DNA of 64,000 nucleotides, taken from positions 310,001-374,000 of the forward strand of contig NZ_BCWR01000004.1 in the NCBI RefSeq assembly GCF_001592305.1. The letters are read 5' to 3'. A program made the position numbers and the translations under genes. The notes beneath the pieces are model-generated. The model saw only the letters and a program-made list of their open reading frames with translations, made no database searches and was not told the DNA's origin. Each line of letters opens with the position of its first letter. Position 1 is the first letter of the stretch. The stretch comes from Hydrogenophaga taeniospiralis CCUG 15921 (GTDB taxonomy: Bacteria; Pseudomonadota; Gammaproteobacteria; Burkholderiales; Burkholderiaceae_C). Below, in pieces: positions 1-7,513 of the stretch.

Positions 1-1132
1 ACCGCGCCTCAAAGCCCTGTGGGACCGACTGGTGCCGCTGTGGGACGACCGCACGTTTTACGACTTCGTGGCGCAGTCGCCGGCGTTTGCCGCGCTCTCG
101 TTCCGCCACCGCGAGGTGTTTGGCCAAGTGGGTTTCGGCACCGGCGGCTGGGACTCGGACTTTCCCAACTCCATGCTGGAGATCCTGCGCGTGGTGCTGA
201 CCGGCTGCGATGAAAACCAGCACCTGATCGTGGGCGGCGCCCAGCAAGTGCCCGTGGGCCTGTGGCACCACGCGCCCGCCGCGCACGAACTGCGCCACTG
301 GCCGGCGGGAACCACGCTGGCCAGCCTGCACCAGGGCGCGCCGCGACACGGTGTGACCGCCATCGCACGCGCAGCCGACGGCCAGCTCGCGCTGACCGAC
401 ACCTGGAGCAACACGCGCCACTACCCGGCCGCGCTCACCACCTGCCAGAGCTGGCTGCTAACCACGCAGATCGCGGTGGAAGAGACCCTGTTTTCGCAGA
501 AGCACTGGATGGCGCTGGACCGCACCCGCTACATGCAGTCGAGCAAGACCTTCGTCATGGTCGACCGCCCGTTCTGGAACGACCTGAAGGCCAACGGCTG
601 GCCCACCCTGGGCATGACGCTCACCGACCGCCTCACGCGCGGCACCTACCTGTTCGACAACGGCCCGGACAAGCCGGGCGTGATCTGCCTCTCCTACGCC
701 TGGATGGGCGACGCGCTCAAGATGCTGCCGCACGACACACACAAACGCGTGCAGCTCGCGCTCTCGGCGCTGCAGAAGATCTACCCCGACGTGGACATCG
801 CCAGCCACATCGTGGGCGACCCGATCAGCGTGTCCTGGGAAGCCGACCCGCATTTCCTCGGTGCCTTCAAAGGCGCCCTGCCCGGCCACTACCGCTACAA
901 CCACCGCATGTACAGCCACTTCATGCAGGACGCCTTTCCAGCGGCCGAGCGAGGCATCTTCATCGCGGGCGACGATGTGTCGTGGACGCCGGCCTGGGTC
1001 GAGGGCGCGGTACAGACCTCGCTCAACGCGGTCTGGGGCATCGTGCGCCACCTGGGCGGACGGTGCCACGCGGCCAACCCGGGGCCGGGCGATGTTTTCG
1101 CACAGATCGGCCCCATGGCCTTGCCCGACTGA
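1..1132 (+). CDS. Flavin monoamine oxidase family protein, C-terminal part (5' end outside window)
   Basis: The reading frame is open from the first base, so the start and the N-terminal FAD-binding Rossmann segment lie upstream of the window. The visible part (about 375 residues) ends with the C-terminal FAD-binding signature of the amine oxidase/phytoene desaturase superfamily, GIFIAGDDVSWTPAWVEGAV, in the form typical of bacterial tryptophan or phenylalanine 2-monooxygenase-like enzymes. Such enzymes oxidise an amine or amino acid with O2 through FAD; the 2-monooxygenases release the corresponding amide. A nitrilase-family hydrolase starts 21 bp downstream on the same strand, which fits an oxidase-amidase pair. 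The substrate cannot be read from the sequence. The family call is firm; the amide-forming activity is inference. Confidence 0.85.
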   Translation, partial: PRLKALWDRLVPLWDDRTFYDFVAQSPAFAALSFRHREVFGQVGFGTGGWDSDFPNSMLEILRVVLTGCDENQHLIVGGAQQVPVGLWHHAPAAHELRHWPAGTTLASLHQGAPRHGVTAIARAADGQLALTDTWSNTRHYPAALTTCQSWLLTTQIAVEETLFSQKHWMALDRTRYMQSSKTFVMVDRPFWNDLKANGWPTLGMTLTDRLTRGTYLFDNGPDKPGVICLSYAWMGDALKMLPHDTHKRVQLALSALQKIYPDVDIASHIVGDPISVSWEADPHFLGAFKGALPGHYRYNHRMYSHFMQDAFPAAERGIFIAGDDVSWTPAWVEGAVQTSLNAVWGIVRHLGGRCHAANPGPGDVFAQIGPMALPD

Positions 1133-1153
1133 CGGCCCCCAGCCGCTGATCCC

Positions 1154-1978
1154 ATGAACACCGAACCGCTCACCCTTGCCCTCTGGCAAACCCCCTACGC
1201 AGCCACCCCGGCCGAGGCGCTGCAACGACTCGACGACGCGGCAGCCCGGGCCCGCGTGCAGGGTGCACAGCTCCTGGTGTGCCCCGAGATGGGCCTCACC
1301 GGCTACGCCATCGGCGCCGAACGTGTGCAGGCCCTGGCCGAGCCGGCCGATGGCGCGCTGGCGCAGGCGGTGGCGGCCACCGCGCAGCGCCATGGCGTCG
1401 CCATCGTCTACGGCTACGCCGAGCACCACCCGCAAGGAAAGCCCTTCAACGCCGTGCAGGCCATCGGCCCCGATGGTCAGTCGCTCGCCCGTTACCGCAA
1501 GACCCACCTCTACGGCGCCATGGACCGCGCACAGTTCAGCGCGGGCGACGCGGCCTCGCAGGTGTTCGTCTGGCGCGGCTGGCACCTGGGCCTGCTGATC
1601 TGCTACGACGTGGAGTTTCCCGAGACCGTGCGCCTGCTGGCGCTGCAGGGAGTGGACGCGGTGCTGGTGCCCACGGCCAACATGGCGGCGTTCGACGAGG
1701 TGCCGAATCTGTTGGTGCCCGCGCGCGCCTGCGAAAACCGGGTGTTCGTGGCCTACGCCAACGCCTGCGGCCAGGAAAACGGCATCCGCTACGGTGGCCT
1801 GAGCACCGTGGCCGGCGCCACGGGTGCGGTGCTGGCGCGCGCCGGGCGCGGTGAGGAACTGCTGCGGGTGACGCTGGACCCGGGCGCCCTGGCCGCGGCG
1901 CGCGGGCACCCCTATCTGGAGAACCGGCGCAGCGGGCTGTACGGCCCGCTCAGCAGCCCTCCGTCAGCCCCGGTTTAG
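1154..1978 (+). CDS. Carbon-nitrogen hydrolase (nitrilase superfamily amidase)
   Basis: This 274-residue protein has the full nitrilase catalytic set: Glu45 in CPEMGLTGY, Lys116 in YRKTHLYG and Cys150 in LLICYDVEFPE. Length and motifs fit the single-domain aliphatic or arylalkyl amidase group (R-stereoselective amidase or omega-amidase type) rather than a true nitrilase. The ATG at 1154 follows the amine oxidase stop by 21 bp, so the two are probably co-transcribed; hydrolysis of an amide released by the oxidase is a reasonable joint role. Its stop codon overlaps the stop codon of the convergent serine protease gene by 3 bp (1975-1978 region). It is predicted cytosolic, with no signal peptide. 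Confidence 0.88.
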   Translation: MNTEPLTLALWQTPYAATPAEALQRLDDAAARARVQGAQLLVCPEMGLTGYAIGAERVQALAEPADGALAQAVAATAQRHGVAIVYGYAEHHPQGKPFNAVQAIGPDGQSLARYRKTHLYGAMDRAQFSAGDAASQVFVWRGWHLGLLICYDVEFPETVRLLALQGVDAVLVPTANMAAFDEVPNLLVPARACENRVFVAYANACGQENGIRYGGLSTVAGATGAVLARAGRGEELLRVTLDPGALAAARGHPYLENRRSGLYGPLSSPPSAPV

Positions 1979-2754
1979 ATCGAGGCCGCCTCGGGCACCT
2001 GGGCCCGGATGAAGCTCTGCACCGCAGGGCTCTGCAGGTTGGTGTAGACGGAAAAGTCCTCGGCGCCACAGGTCTGCGTCGAGCCAAAGGACGTGACACC
2101 GATCAGGCCCTGGCCCGCCCCGGTCTGCCGGTACATGGGGCCGCCGGAATCGCCGCCGCAGGTGTTGCTGCCGGCGCCCTTGAAATGGTGGGCCAGTTGT
2201 TCGGTGCTGACCCGATCAAGAACGGCGGTCCCCACGGCCAGCTGGAAGCCCGGCGCACCCCAGCCCGCAAAAAACACCGACTGCTTCGCGGCGGAGGGCT
2301 CACTCACCAGCAGCGGCATCGTGGGGTTGGGCAGCGCGGAGGGCAGGAACACCACGGCCACATCGTTCACATAACCGGACGCCGTCGACGCAAAGCCCGG
2401 GTGAGCCACCCAGCGCCGGGCGTTCATCTCGGCGGCACTGCCATCGGCACGCCAGACCGGGGTCACCACCCGGCGCACGCTGCCTCGAACGCAATGGGCG
2501 GCGGTGAGGATCTTGTCGCTGCTGATCATGGTGCCCGAGCAGCTGGCCACACCGCCGGCAGAGTTCACAACGAACAGCAGCACCACCGGCGAGAGTTCGG
2601 GCGAGGCGCAGTTGGTGCCGTTGACGATCTTGGGCGAGAGCCCCAGGCTGCCACACGGGGTGCTGGAGACGCCGTCGCCATCGCCGCCGCCACAGCCGCC
2701 CAGCAACAGCACCATGACCAGTGCCATTCCCAGACCTTGAATCCATCGCCGCAT
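1975..2754 (-). CDS. Trypsin-like serine protease (S1 family), predicted lipoprotein
   Basis: This 259-residue protein begins with a lipoprotein signal, MRRWIQGLGMALVMVLLLGGC, so Cys21 should be acylated and the protein exported. It carries an S1 (chymotrypsin) domain: the IVNG activation-site-like segment near 43, His87 in TAAHC, Asp131 in NDVAVV and Ser203 in CGGDSGGP. Several cysteines (71/88, 199/229) could form the usual disulfides. Alternative in-frame starts at 2769 and 2787 add 5 or 11 residues; both also have purine-rich sequence upstream, and the shortest gives the cleanest signal peptide. Substrate is unknown. It lies downstream of, and on the same strand as, a LysR regulator, with 104 bp between them. 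Confidence 0.85.
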   Translation of the reverse strand: MRRWIQGLGMALVMVLLLGGCGGGDGDGVSSTPCGSLGLSPKIVNGTNCASPELSPVVLLFVVNSAGGVASCSGTMISSDKILTAAHCVRGSVRRVVTPVWRADGSAAEMNARRWVAHPGFASTASGYVNDVAVVFLPSALPNPTMPLLVSEPSAAKQSVFFAGWGAPGFQLAVGTAVLDRVSTEQLAHHFKGAGSNTCGGDSGGPMYRQTGAGQGLIGVTSFGSTQTCGAEDFSVYTNLQSPAVQSFIRAQVPEAASI

Positions 2755-2858
2755 ATCGCTCCCTCGCATATCGATCCCTCTTTCCATGGGTGGGTGGTGT
2801 TCAACAGATTCCGCACTTTGCGGAGGGGCTTTCGCCCGGGCACCACTGTAGCGCCAAT

Positions 2859-3791
2859 TCAGGCACGCCCTGCCGACCAGAAATCGGGCTGGCTGTAGTG
2901 GTGCTTGAGGAAATCGATCCACAACCGCACGCGCAATGCCAGGTGTTTGCGTTGCGGAAACAGGGCAAAGATGCCGTTGGGCGGGGCGGCGAACTCTTCG
3001 AGCACGCTCTGCAGCCGCCCGGCCGCGATGTCGGCCTCGACCTCCCAGGCGCTGCGCCAGGCGATGCCGTAGCCGGCCAGACACCATTCGTGCAGCACCT
3101 GCCCGTCCGAACAATCGAGCGGGCCGCCCGGGCGCAGGTGAACGATCTCGGCGCCTTCGCCACCGGCAGCCGGCAGGGAAAACGCCCAGCCCCGGGTCTG
3201 GGACGCGTCGGAGGACAGCGTCAGGCAGTCGAACCGCACCAGATCGGCCGGGTTCGCGGGCCGGCCGTGCTGCTGCAGGTATTTCGGCGTGGCCACGCAC
3301 AGGCGGCGGTTGTCGGCCAGGCGCACGCTCACCAGCGAGGAGTCGGCCAGATCGCCCACACGCACCGCGCAGTCGTAGGCCTCGCCGGCCACGTCCACCA
3401 CGCGGTCGCTCAGGTTGAGCGAGATCGTCACCTCGGGGTGCAGCTCATGAAAGTGCGGCACCAGCGGCGCCACGTGGCGGCGGCCAAAACCGGCCGGTGC
3501 GGTGAGGCGCAAATGCCCGCTGGCTTTCACACCGCCGGCGCTGACGCTGGCCTCGGCGTTGGCCAGGTCGGTCAACAGGCGCTGGCAGTCTTCCAGAAAG
3601 GCGCTGCCTTCGTGGGTGAGCGTGATGCGTCGCGTGGTGCGCACCATGAGCTTGACGCCCAGGCGGGACTCCAGCCCGTCGAGCCGGCGGCCGATGATGG
3701 CCGGCGCCACCCCTTCGGCCTTGGCCGCGGCGGTAAGGCTGCCGCGCGTGGCCACGGCCACAAAGGTTTCGAGCTGCTTGAGCTTGTCCAT
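2859..3791 (-). CDS. LysR family transcriptional regulator
   Basis: This is a 310-residue protein with an N-terminal winged helix-turn-helix (residues 4-62; LETFVAVATRGSLTAAAKAE then IIGRRLDGLESRLGVKL) followed by a substrate-binding-like effector domain (about 90-300). Length is normal for the family. The body resembles the CrgA/AaeR-like group common in Burkholderiales (HLRLTAPAGFGRRHVAPLVP). The target is not clear: the neighbours are a secreted protease downstream on the same strand and a DUF4189 lipoprotein upstream, also on the minus strand. The ATG at 3791 is the only sensible start. Confidence 0.9.
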   Translation of the reverse strand: MDKLKQLETFVAVATRGSLTAAAKAEGVAPAIIGRRLDGLESRLGVKLMVRTTRRITLTHEGSAFLEDCQRLLTDLANAEASVSAGGVKASGHLRLTAPAGFGRRHVAPLVPHFHELHPEVTISLNLSDRVVDVAGEAYDCAVRVGDLADSSLVSVRLADNRRLCVATPKYLQQHGRPANPADLVRFDCLTLSSDASQTRGWAFSLPAAGGEGAEIVHLRPGGPLDCSDGQVLHEWCLAGYGIAWRSAWEVEADIAAGRLQSVLEEFAAPPNGIFALFPQRKHLALRVRLWIDFLKHHYSQPDFWSAGRA

Positions 3792-3899
3792 GGGGCCGCA
3801 GATTACCGCATCAAAGCGGGGTAATCAACGGCCCTCATGCGATCATTTTTTACCAAATTCACCACATTGGCGGCAACCCCGCCGTGGTGGCCCGGCTTC

Positions 3900-4283
3900 T
3901 CAGTTGCACTGCGCCGACAGATTGGGGATCTCGCCACACCCCACAGCGCCCTGGGCGGTGCATGCGTTGTTGGCCGCCGTCTGGGCGTCAAACGCCGAGC
4001 TGCCTTGCGCCACTGCGATCAGCAGGGTCGAGCCCATGGTGCCGGCGGACGCGGCCCCACATTCCTCGAACTGCAGCACCACCGTGCAGTCGTTCGCGTC
4101 GCACTCGTCGCGCGCCTCGTCGTTGGCAACCGACTGCGTCAGTTCCCCGGAAACAATCGCCACCCGGTTCGTGGACGTGCTCACCGCAATGGCACCGTAA
4201 CCGTCGTCGTTGCCGCCGCAGGCCACCACCGTCAAAGACACCAGCAGCGCCGCCGCCCACCGCATCGATCGAACTACCGTCAT
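3900..4283 (-). CDS. DUF4189-like small lipoprotein
   Basis: This is a 127-residue exported protein. The start at 4283 is set by a perfect AAGGAGG seven bases upstream. MTVVRSMRWAAALLVSLTVV followed by AC gives a lipoprotein signal with acylated Cys22. The rest matches the DUF4189 pattern: GYGAIAVSTSTN, then alternating cysteines (C60, C65, C74, C107, C115, C126) and the FEECGAASAG segment. The function of DUF4189 is unknown; members are small periplasmic or outer-membrane proteins. It lies alone between a CoA-transferase gene and a LysR gene. The domain call rests on pattern memory and is moderate. Confidence 0.7.
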   Translation of the reverse strand: MTVVRSMRWAAALLVSLTVVACGGNDDGYGAIAVSTSTNRVAIVSGELTQSVANDEARDECDANDCTVVLQFEECGAASAGTMGSTLLIAVAQGSSAFDAQTAANNACTAQGAVGCGEIPNLSAQCN

Positions 4284-4399
4284 ACCCACCTCCTTGAAAA
4301 AAAAGACCACCAGGAACCCCATGGAGCAGCCACACGGGCCACCCGCCAGCGCGCAGTTTATGCCCGGCGGGGCGTGGGGAGCGAAAGACGCTGCGCCGC

Positions 4400-5575
4400 T
4401 CAGCGCCCGCTGAGGCGGTCGATGGCCTGCGCGTCGTAGCCCAGCGCCTGCAGCAGCTCTTCGTTGTGCTCCCCCAGCCGGGGCGGGCTCATGCGCACGC
4501 CGGGGCGCTCGCCGTCGAGCGTGAACGGCAGCAGCACGGTCTGCGCCTGCCGGCCCGCGGCCGCGCCGTCGGTCAGGGTGATGGGCGCCAGGCCGCCGGT
4601 GGCCTTGAGGTGCGGGTCGTCCAGCAGGTCGTGCGGCCGCGTGATGGGGGCGAACGGCAGGCCATGGCGCTCGAACACCTCGGCCAGCTCGCTCGCGGCC
4701 CGACCGCCCAGGCGCTCGCGCAGCAGCGGAATCAGCCAGTCGCGCTCGCGCACGCGGTGGTTGTTGGTCTGCAGGCGGGGGTCGTCGCGCAGATCGGCGT
4801 AGCCAAACGCGTCGCAGAAGATGGCCCACTGCGTGTCGCTCACCACCGCCAGGAAGATCTGTTCGCCGCCCTGCACCTTGAACACGTCGTAGATGCCCCA
4901 GGACGAGATGCGCTCGGGCATGGGCGCGGCGGGCTGGCCGGTCACGGCGTACTGCATCATGTGCTGCGCCACCAGGAACACGTTGTTCTCGAACAGCGCG
5001 CTCTGCACCTCGCAGCCTTCGCCCGTCTTCTCGCGCGCGCTGAGCGCGGCCATGACACCGATGGCGCCAAACAGGCCGCCCATGATGTCGTTCACGCTGG
5101 AGCCCGCGCGCAGCGGGTCGCCGGGGCGCCCGGTCATGTAGGCCAGGCCACCCATCATCTGCACCACCTCGTCGAGCGCGGTGCGGTGGTCGTAGGGGCC
5201 GGGCAGGAAGCCTTTGTGGCTCACATAGATGAGGCGCGGGTTGAGCTGGCGCAGGCTCTCGTGGTCGAGCCCGAGCTTCTTCATGGTGCCGGGCTTGAAG
5301 TTCTCGCTCACCACGTCGGCGGTGGCGATGAGCCTGAGCGCGGCTTCCCGGCCCTCGGGCGACTGCAGGTCGAGCACCAGGCTTTTCTTGTTGCGGTTGA
5401 ACAGCGGGTAGAAGCCCGCGCCCGAGCCGAGCAGGCGGCGGGTGTTGTCGCCCGCGGGCGGCTCCACCTTGATGACTTCGGCGCCCAGGTCGGCCAGCAC
5501 CATGCCGCAGGTGGGGCCCATCACCATGTGGGTGAATTCGACGACGCGGATGCCTTCGTAGGGGAGTTTTTTCAT
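4400..5575 (-). CDS. CaiB/BaiF family CoA-transferase
   Basis: This 391-residue class III CoA-transferase moves CoA from an acyl-CoA donor to a carboxylic acid. Visible family marks are the N-terminal VVEFTHMVMGPTCGMVLADLG then GAEVIKVEPPAGD, NRNKKSLVLDL near 60-70, and the Asp135 region (TALDEVVQMMGG), which corresponds to the catalytic aspartate that forms the acyl anhydride. It lies 21 bp downstream of an HMG-CoA-lyase-like gene on the same strand and is probably its operon partner. Together they could activate and then cleave a 3-hydroxy-3-methylglutarate- or citramalate-like acid; this pairing is inference. Confidence 0.9.
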   Translation of the reverse strand: MKKLPYEGIRVVEFTHMVMGPTCGMVLADLGAEVIKVEPPAGDNTRRLLGSGAGFYPLFNRNKKSLVLDLQSPEGREAALRLIATADVVSENFKPGTMKKLGLDHESLRQLNPRLIYVSHKGFLPGPYDHRTALDEVVQMMGGLAYMTGRPGDPLRAGSSVNDIMGGLFGAIGVMAALSAREKTGEGCEVQSALFENNVFLVAQHMMQYAVTGQPAAPMPERISSWGIYDVFKVQGGEQIFLAVVSDTQWAIFCDAFGYADLRDDPRLQTNNHRVRERDWLIPLLRERLGGRAASELAEVFERHGLPFAPITRPHDLLDDPHLKATGGLAPITLTDGAAAGRQAQTVLLPFTLDGERPGVRMSPPRLGEHNEELLQALGYDAQAIDRLSGR

Positions 5576-5596
5576 GCGTGAAATCGTGAGAGGGCT

Positions 5597-6559
5597 TCAA
5601 CGGGACTGGCGCGCCAACCAGCCCTTGGGCAGACCAGCCTCGGGGATCATGCCGTAGACCGGCTCGCCCGGCAGGCCGGCCTGGAGCGGCGCGCGCGCGG
5701 CGATGAGTTGTTCCACATCGACGCCGGTGCGCACGCCCATGGCCTCGAACATGAACACCAGGTCTTCGGTGACCACGTTGCCCGAGGCGCCGGGCGCATA
5801 GGGGCAACCGCCCAGGCCGCCGAGCGAGGCGTCGAAGGTGCGCACGCCCACGTCGAACGCAGCCAGGCAGTTGGCCAGGCCCAGGCCGCGCGTGTTGTGC
5901 ATGTGGGCCGACCCGGCACCCCCGCCCAGCTCGGCGCGCAGCCGCGTGAACAGGCGGCGCACCTGGGCCGGGTGCGCCATGCCGGTGGTGTCGGACAGGC
6001 CGACCTCGTCCACGCCCGCCTGCGCGCAGGCCACCGCCAAGCGGATCACCTCGTCTTCGTCCACCGCGCCCTGCAGCGTGCAGCCGAACGCGGTGGACAG
6101 CCCCACCTCCACCGCCACACCGGGCGCACGCTCGCGCCGCAGCGCGAGCACCTCGCGCAGCTCGCCCAACATCTGTTCGCGCGTCTTGCGCACATTGGCC
6201 AGCGAATGCGCCTCGCTGGCCGACACCGGCAGGGTGAGCTTGTGCACGCCCGCGGCCAAGGCAGCCTCGGCGCCGCGCCGGTTGGGCACCAGGGCCATCA
6301 CGGTGAGGCCGGGGTACGGATCGGTGAGAGTGAGCGCGTACCGCACCACTTCGGCCACGTCGGCCATCTGCGGCAGCAGCTTCGCCGGCACGAAGGAGCC
6401 GACCTCGATCTCGCGCAGGCCGGCGGCGGCCAGCGCGGCGATCCAGCGGCATTTGTCGACCGTGGGCATGGTGGCGCCGACCGACTGCAGGCCGTCGCGC
6501 GGGCCGACCTCGCTGATCAGCACCTGGGGCCCCGCGGGGGTGTTGTCGGACAATGTCAT
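5597..6559 (-). CDS. Hydroxymethylglutaryl-CoA lyase family protein
   Basis: This is a 320-residue TIM-barrel protein of the HMG-CoA lyase/DRE-TIM family. It has the N-terminal EVGPRDGLQ (Arg21, Asp22), the metal-site HMHNTRG near 220 and the lyase signature GLGGCPYAPGASGNVVTED with the catalytic cysteine at 252. Members cleave 3-hydroxy-3-methylglutaryl-CoA to acetoacetate and acetyl-CoA; some close relatives act on other hydroxyacyl-CoAs. It is first in a two-gene operon with a CaiB/BaiF transferase and divergent from an IclR regulator. Two inverted repeats lie in the shared promoter. The exact substrate is not provable from sequence. Confidence 0.88.
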   Translation of the reverse strand: MTLSDNTPAGPQVLISEVGPRDGLQSVGATMPTVDKCRWIAALAAAGLREIEVGSFVPAKLLPQMADVAEVVRYALTLTDPYPGLTVMALVPNRRGAEAALAAGVHKLTLPVSASEAHSLANVRKTREQMLGELREVLALRRERAPGVAVEVGLSTAFGCTLQGAVDEDEVIRLAVACAQAGVDEVGLSDTTGMAHPAQVRRLFTRLRAELGGGAGSAHMHNTRGLGLANCLAAFDVGVRTFDASLGGLGGCPYAPGASGNVVTEDLVFMFEAMGVRTGVDVEQLIAARAPLQAGLPGEPVYGMIPEAGLPKGWLARQSR

Positions 6560-6571
6560 GAAGGGACTTGC

Positions 6572-6608
6572 GTTCTGTAAGTTAGAACAGTATTCTTTCT
6601 GTTGGAAT
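6572..6608. promoter_or_regulatory. Paired inverted-repeat operator between the lyase operon and the IclR gene
   Basis: Two 17-bp imperfect palindromes lie side by side: GTTCTGTAAGTTAGAAC at 6572-6588 and ATTCTTTCTGTTGGAAT at 6592-6608. Their centres are 20 bp apart, about two helical turns, so dimers would bind the same face of the DNA. The shared pattern is RTTCT then AGAAC/GGAAT. The sites cover a weak promoter for the lyase gene on the minus strand (TTCCAA, 17 bp, TAACTT). IclR-family regulators often bind such tandem palindromes next to their own gene, so the divergent IclR protein is the likely ligand. Confidence 0.6.
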
Positions 6609-6644
6609 CATGGCAGAGCCCTGCCCCCGTGTCAATCCAACCCC

Positions 6645-7391
6645 ATGCCCCGCAAAGCCCAGACCCATTCCATGGCCGACGACAACGCCGCTCCCGGTGG
6701 TGCCGCGGCGGTCGATCGTGCGCTCTCGCTGCTGGGCGCGTTCCGCTCCGGCGACACCGCGCTGACCCTGGCCGAGCTGGCCGAGCGCACACGGCTCTAC
6801 AAAAGCACGGCGCTGCGGCTGCTGGCCTCGCTGGAGCACGCGCGGCTGCTGCAGCGGCTTGACGATGGCCGGTACGCGCTGGGTGGCGAGCTGGCGCGGC
6901 TGCACGGCATCTACGCCGCCTCGTTTTCGCTCGACCGCATCGTGCTGCCGGTGTTGCGCGAGCTGGTGCGCCAGACCGGCGAGAGCGCGGCCTACCACGT
7001 GCGGCAAGGCCAGGCCCCGAAACAGACCCGGCTGTGCCTGTACCGGGTGGACTCACCGCAGCCCGTGCGCGACCACATCCGCGCCGGCGACGTGCTGCCG
7101 CTGAGCCGGGGCACCGGCGGGCGTGTGCTCACGGCCTTCGGCGCGGGCGACGACGGCCACCGGCCGACGCAGGGCGACAAGCGCATCAGCGCGACCATCC
7201 GCGAACAGGGCTACTGGACCGCGGAAGGGGACCGCCTGGCAGAGGTGGCGGGCATCTCCGCGCCGGTGTTCCACGCCGACGGCCGCATCGCCGCCGCCTT
7301 GACGCTGACGATGCCGGCCCACCGTTTCGAAGAGCGGCACGTCAAGCCGGTCCTGGCGGCCGCCCGTAGCTTGAGCGGGCAGGTGGGTTGA
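6645..7391 (+). CDS. IclR family transcriptional regulator
   Basis: A 248-residue protein is read from ATG 6645; an in-frame ATG at 6672 would remove nine residues, and neither has a good ribosome binding site. Residues about 20-75 form the IclR winged helix (AAVDRALSLLGAFRSG, then LTLAELAERTRLYKSTALRL), followed by the effector-binding GAF-like domain with YRVDSPQPVRDHIRAGDVLPL and the typical AGISAPVF segment. It is divergent from the HMG-CoA lyase-like/CoA-transferase operon, with two operator-like palindromes between, and most likely controls that operon and itself. Confidence 0.88.
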   Translation: MPRKAQTHSMADDNAAPGGAAAVDRALSLLGAFRSGDTALTLAELAERTRLYKSTALRLLASLEHARLLQRLDDGRYALGGELARLHGIYAASFSLDRIVLPVLRELVRQTGESAAYHVRQGQAPKQTRLCLYRVDSPQPVRDHIRAGDVLPLSRGTGGRVLTAFGAGDDGHRPTQGDKRISATIREQGYWTAEGDRLAEVAGISAPVFHADGRIAAALTLTMPAHRFEERHVKPVLAAARSLSGQVG

Positions 7392-7513
7392 AGCCTTCCG
7401 ATATCATCCCGGGCGCTGGCGCCCCAGAGCGCATCAGCACATCGACAAGACAGGGTTGAAATCAGTGCGGGAGCTCGCCAACGACGGCGTGTTTCTCATA
7501 CAAACGACGTTGG

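Noticed and set aside
3900..6452. An 850-residue open frame on the minus strand
   Set aside because: Only its last 127 codons form a real gene (DUF4189). The rest is a shadow of the CoA-transferase and lyase genes; high GC makes long false frames common here.
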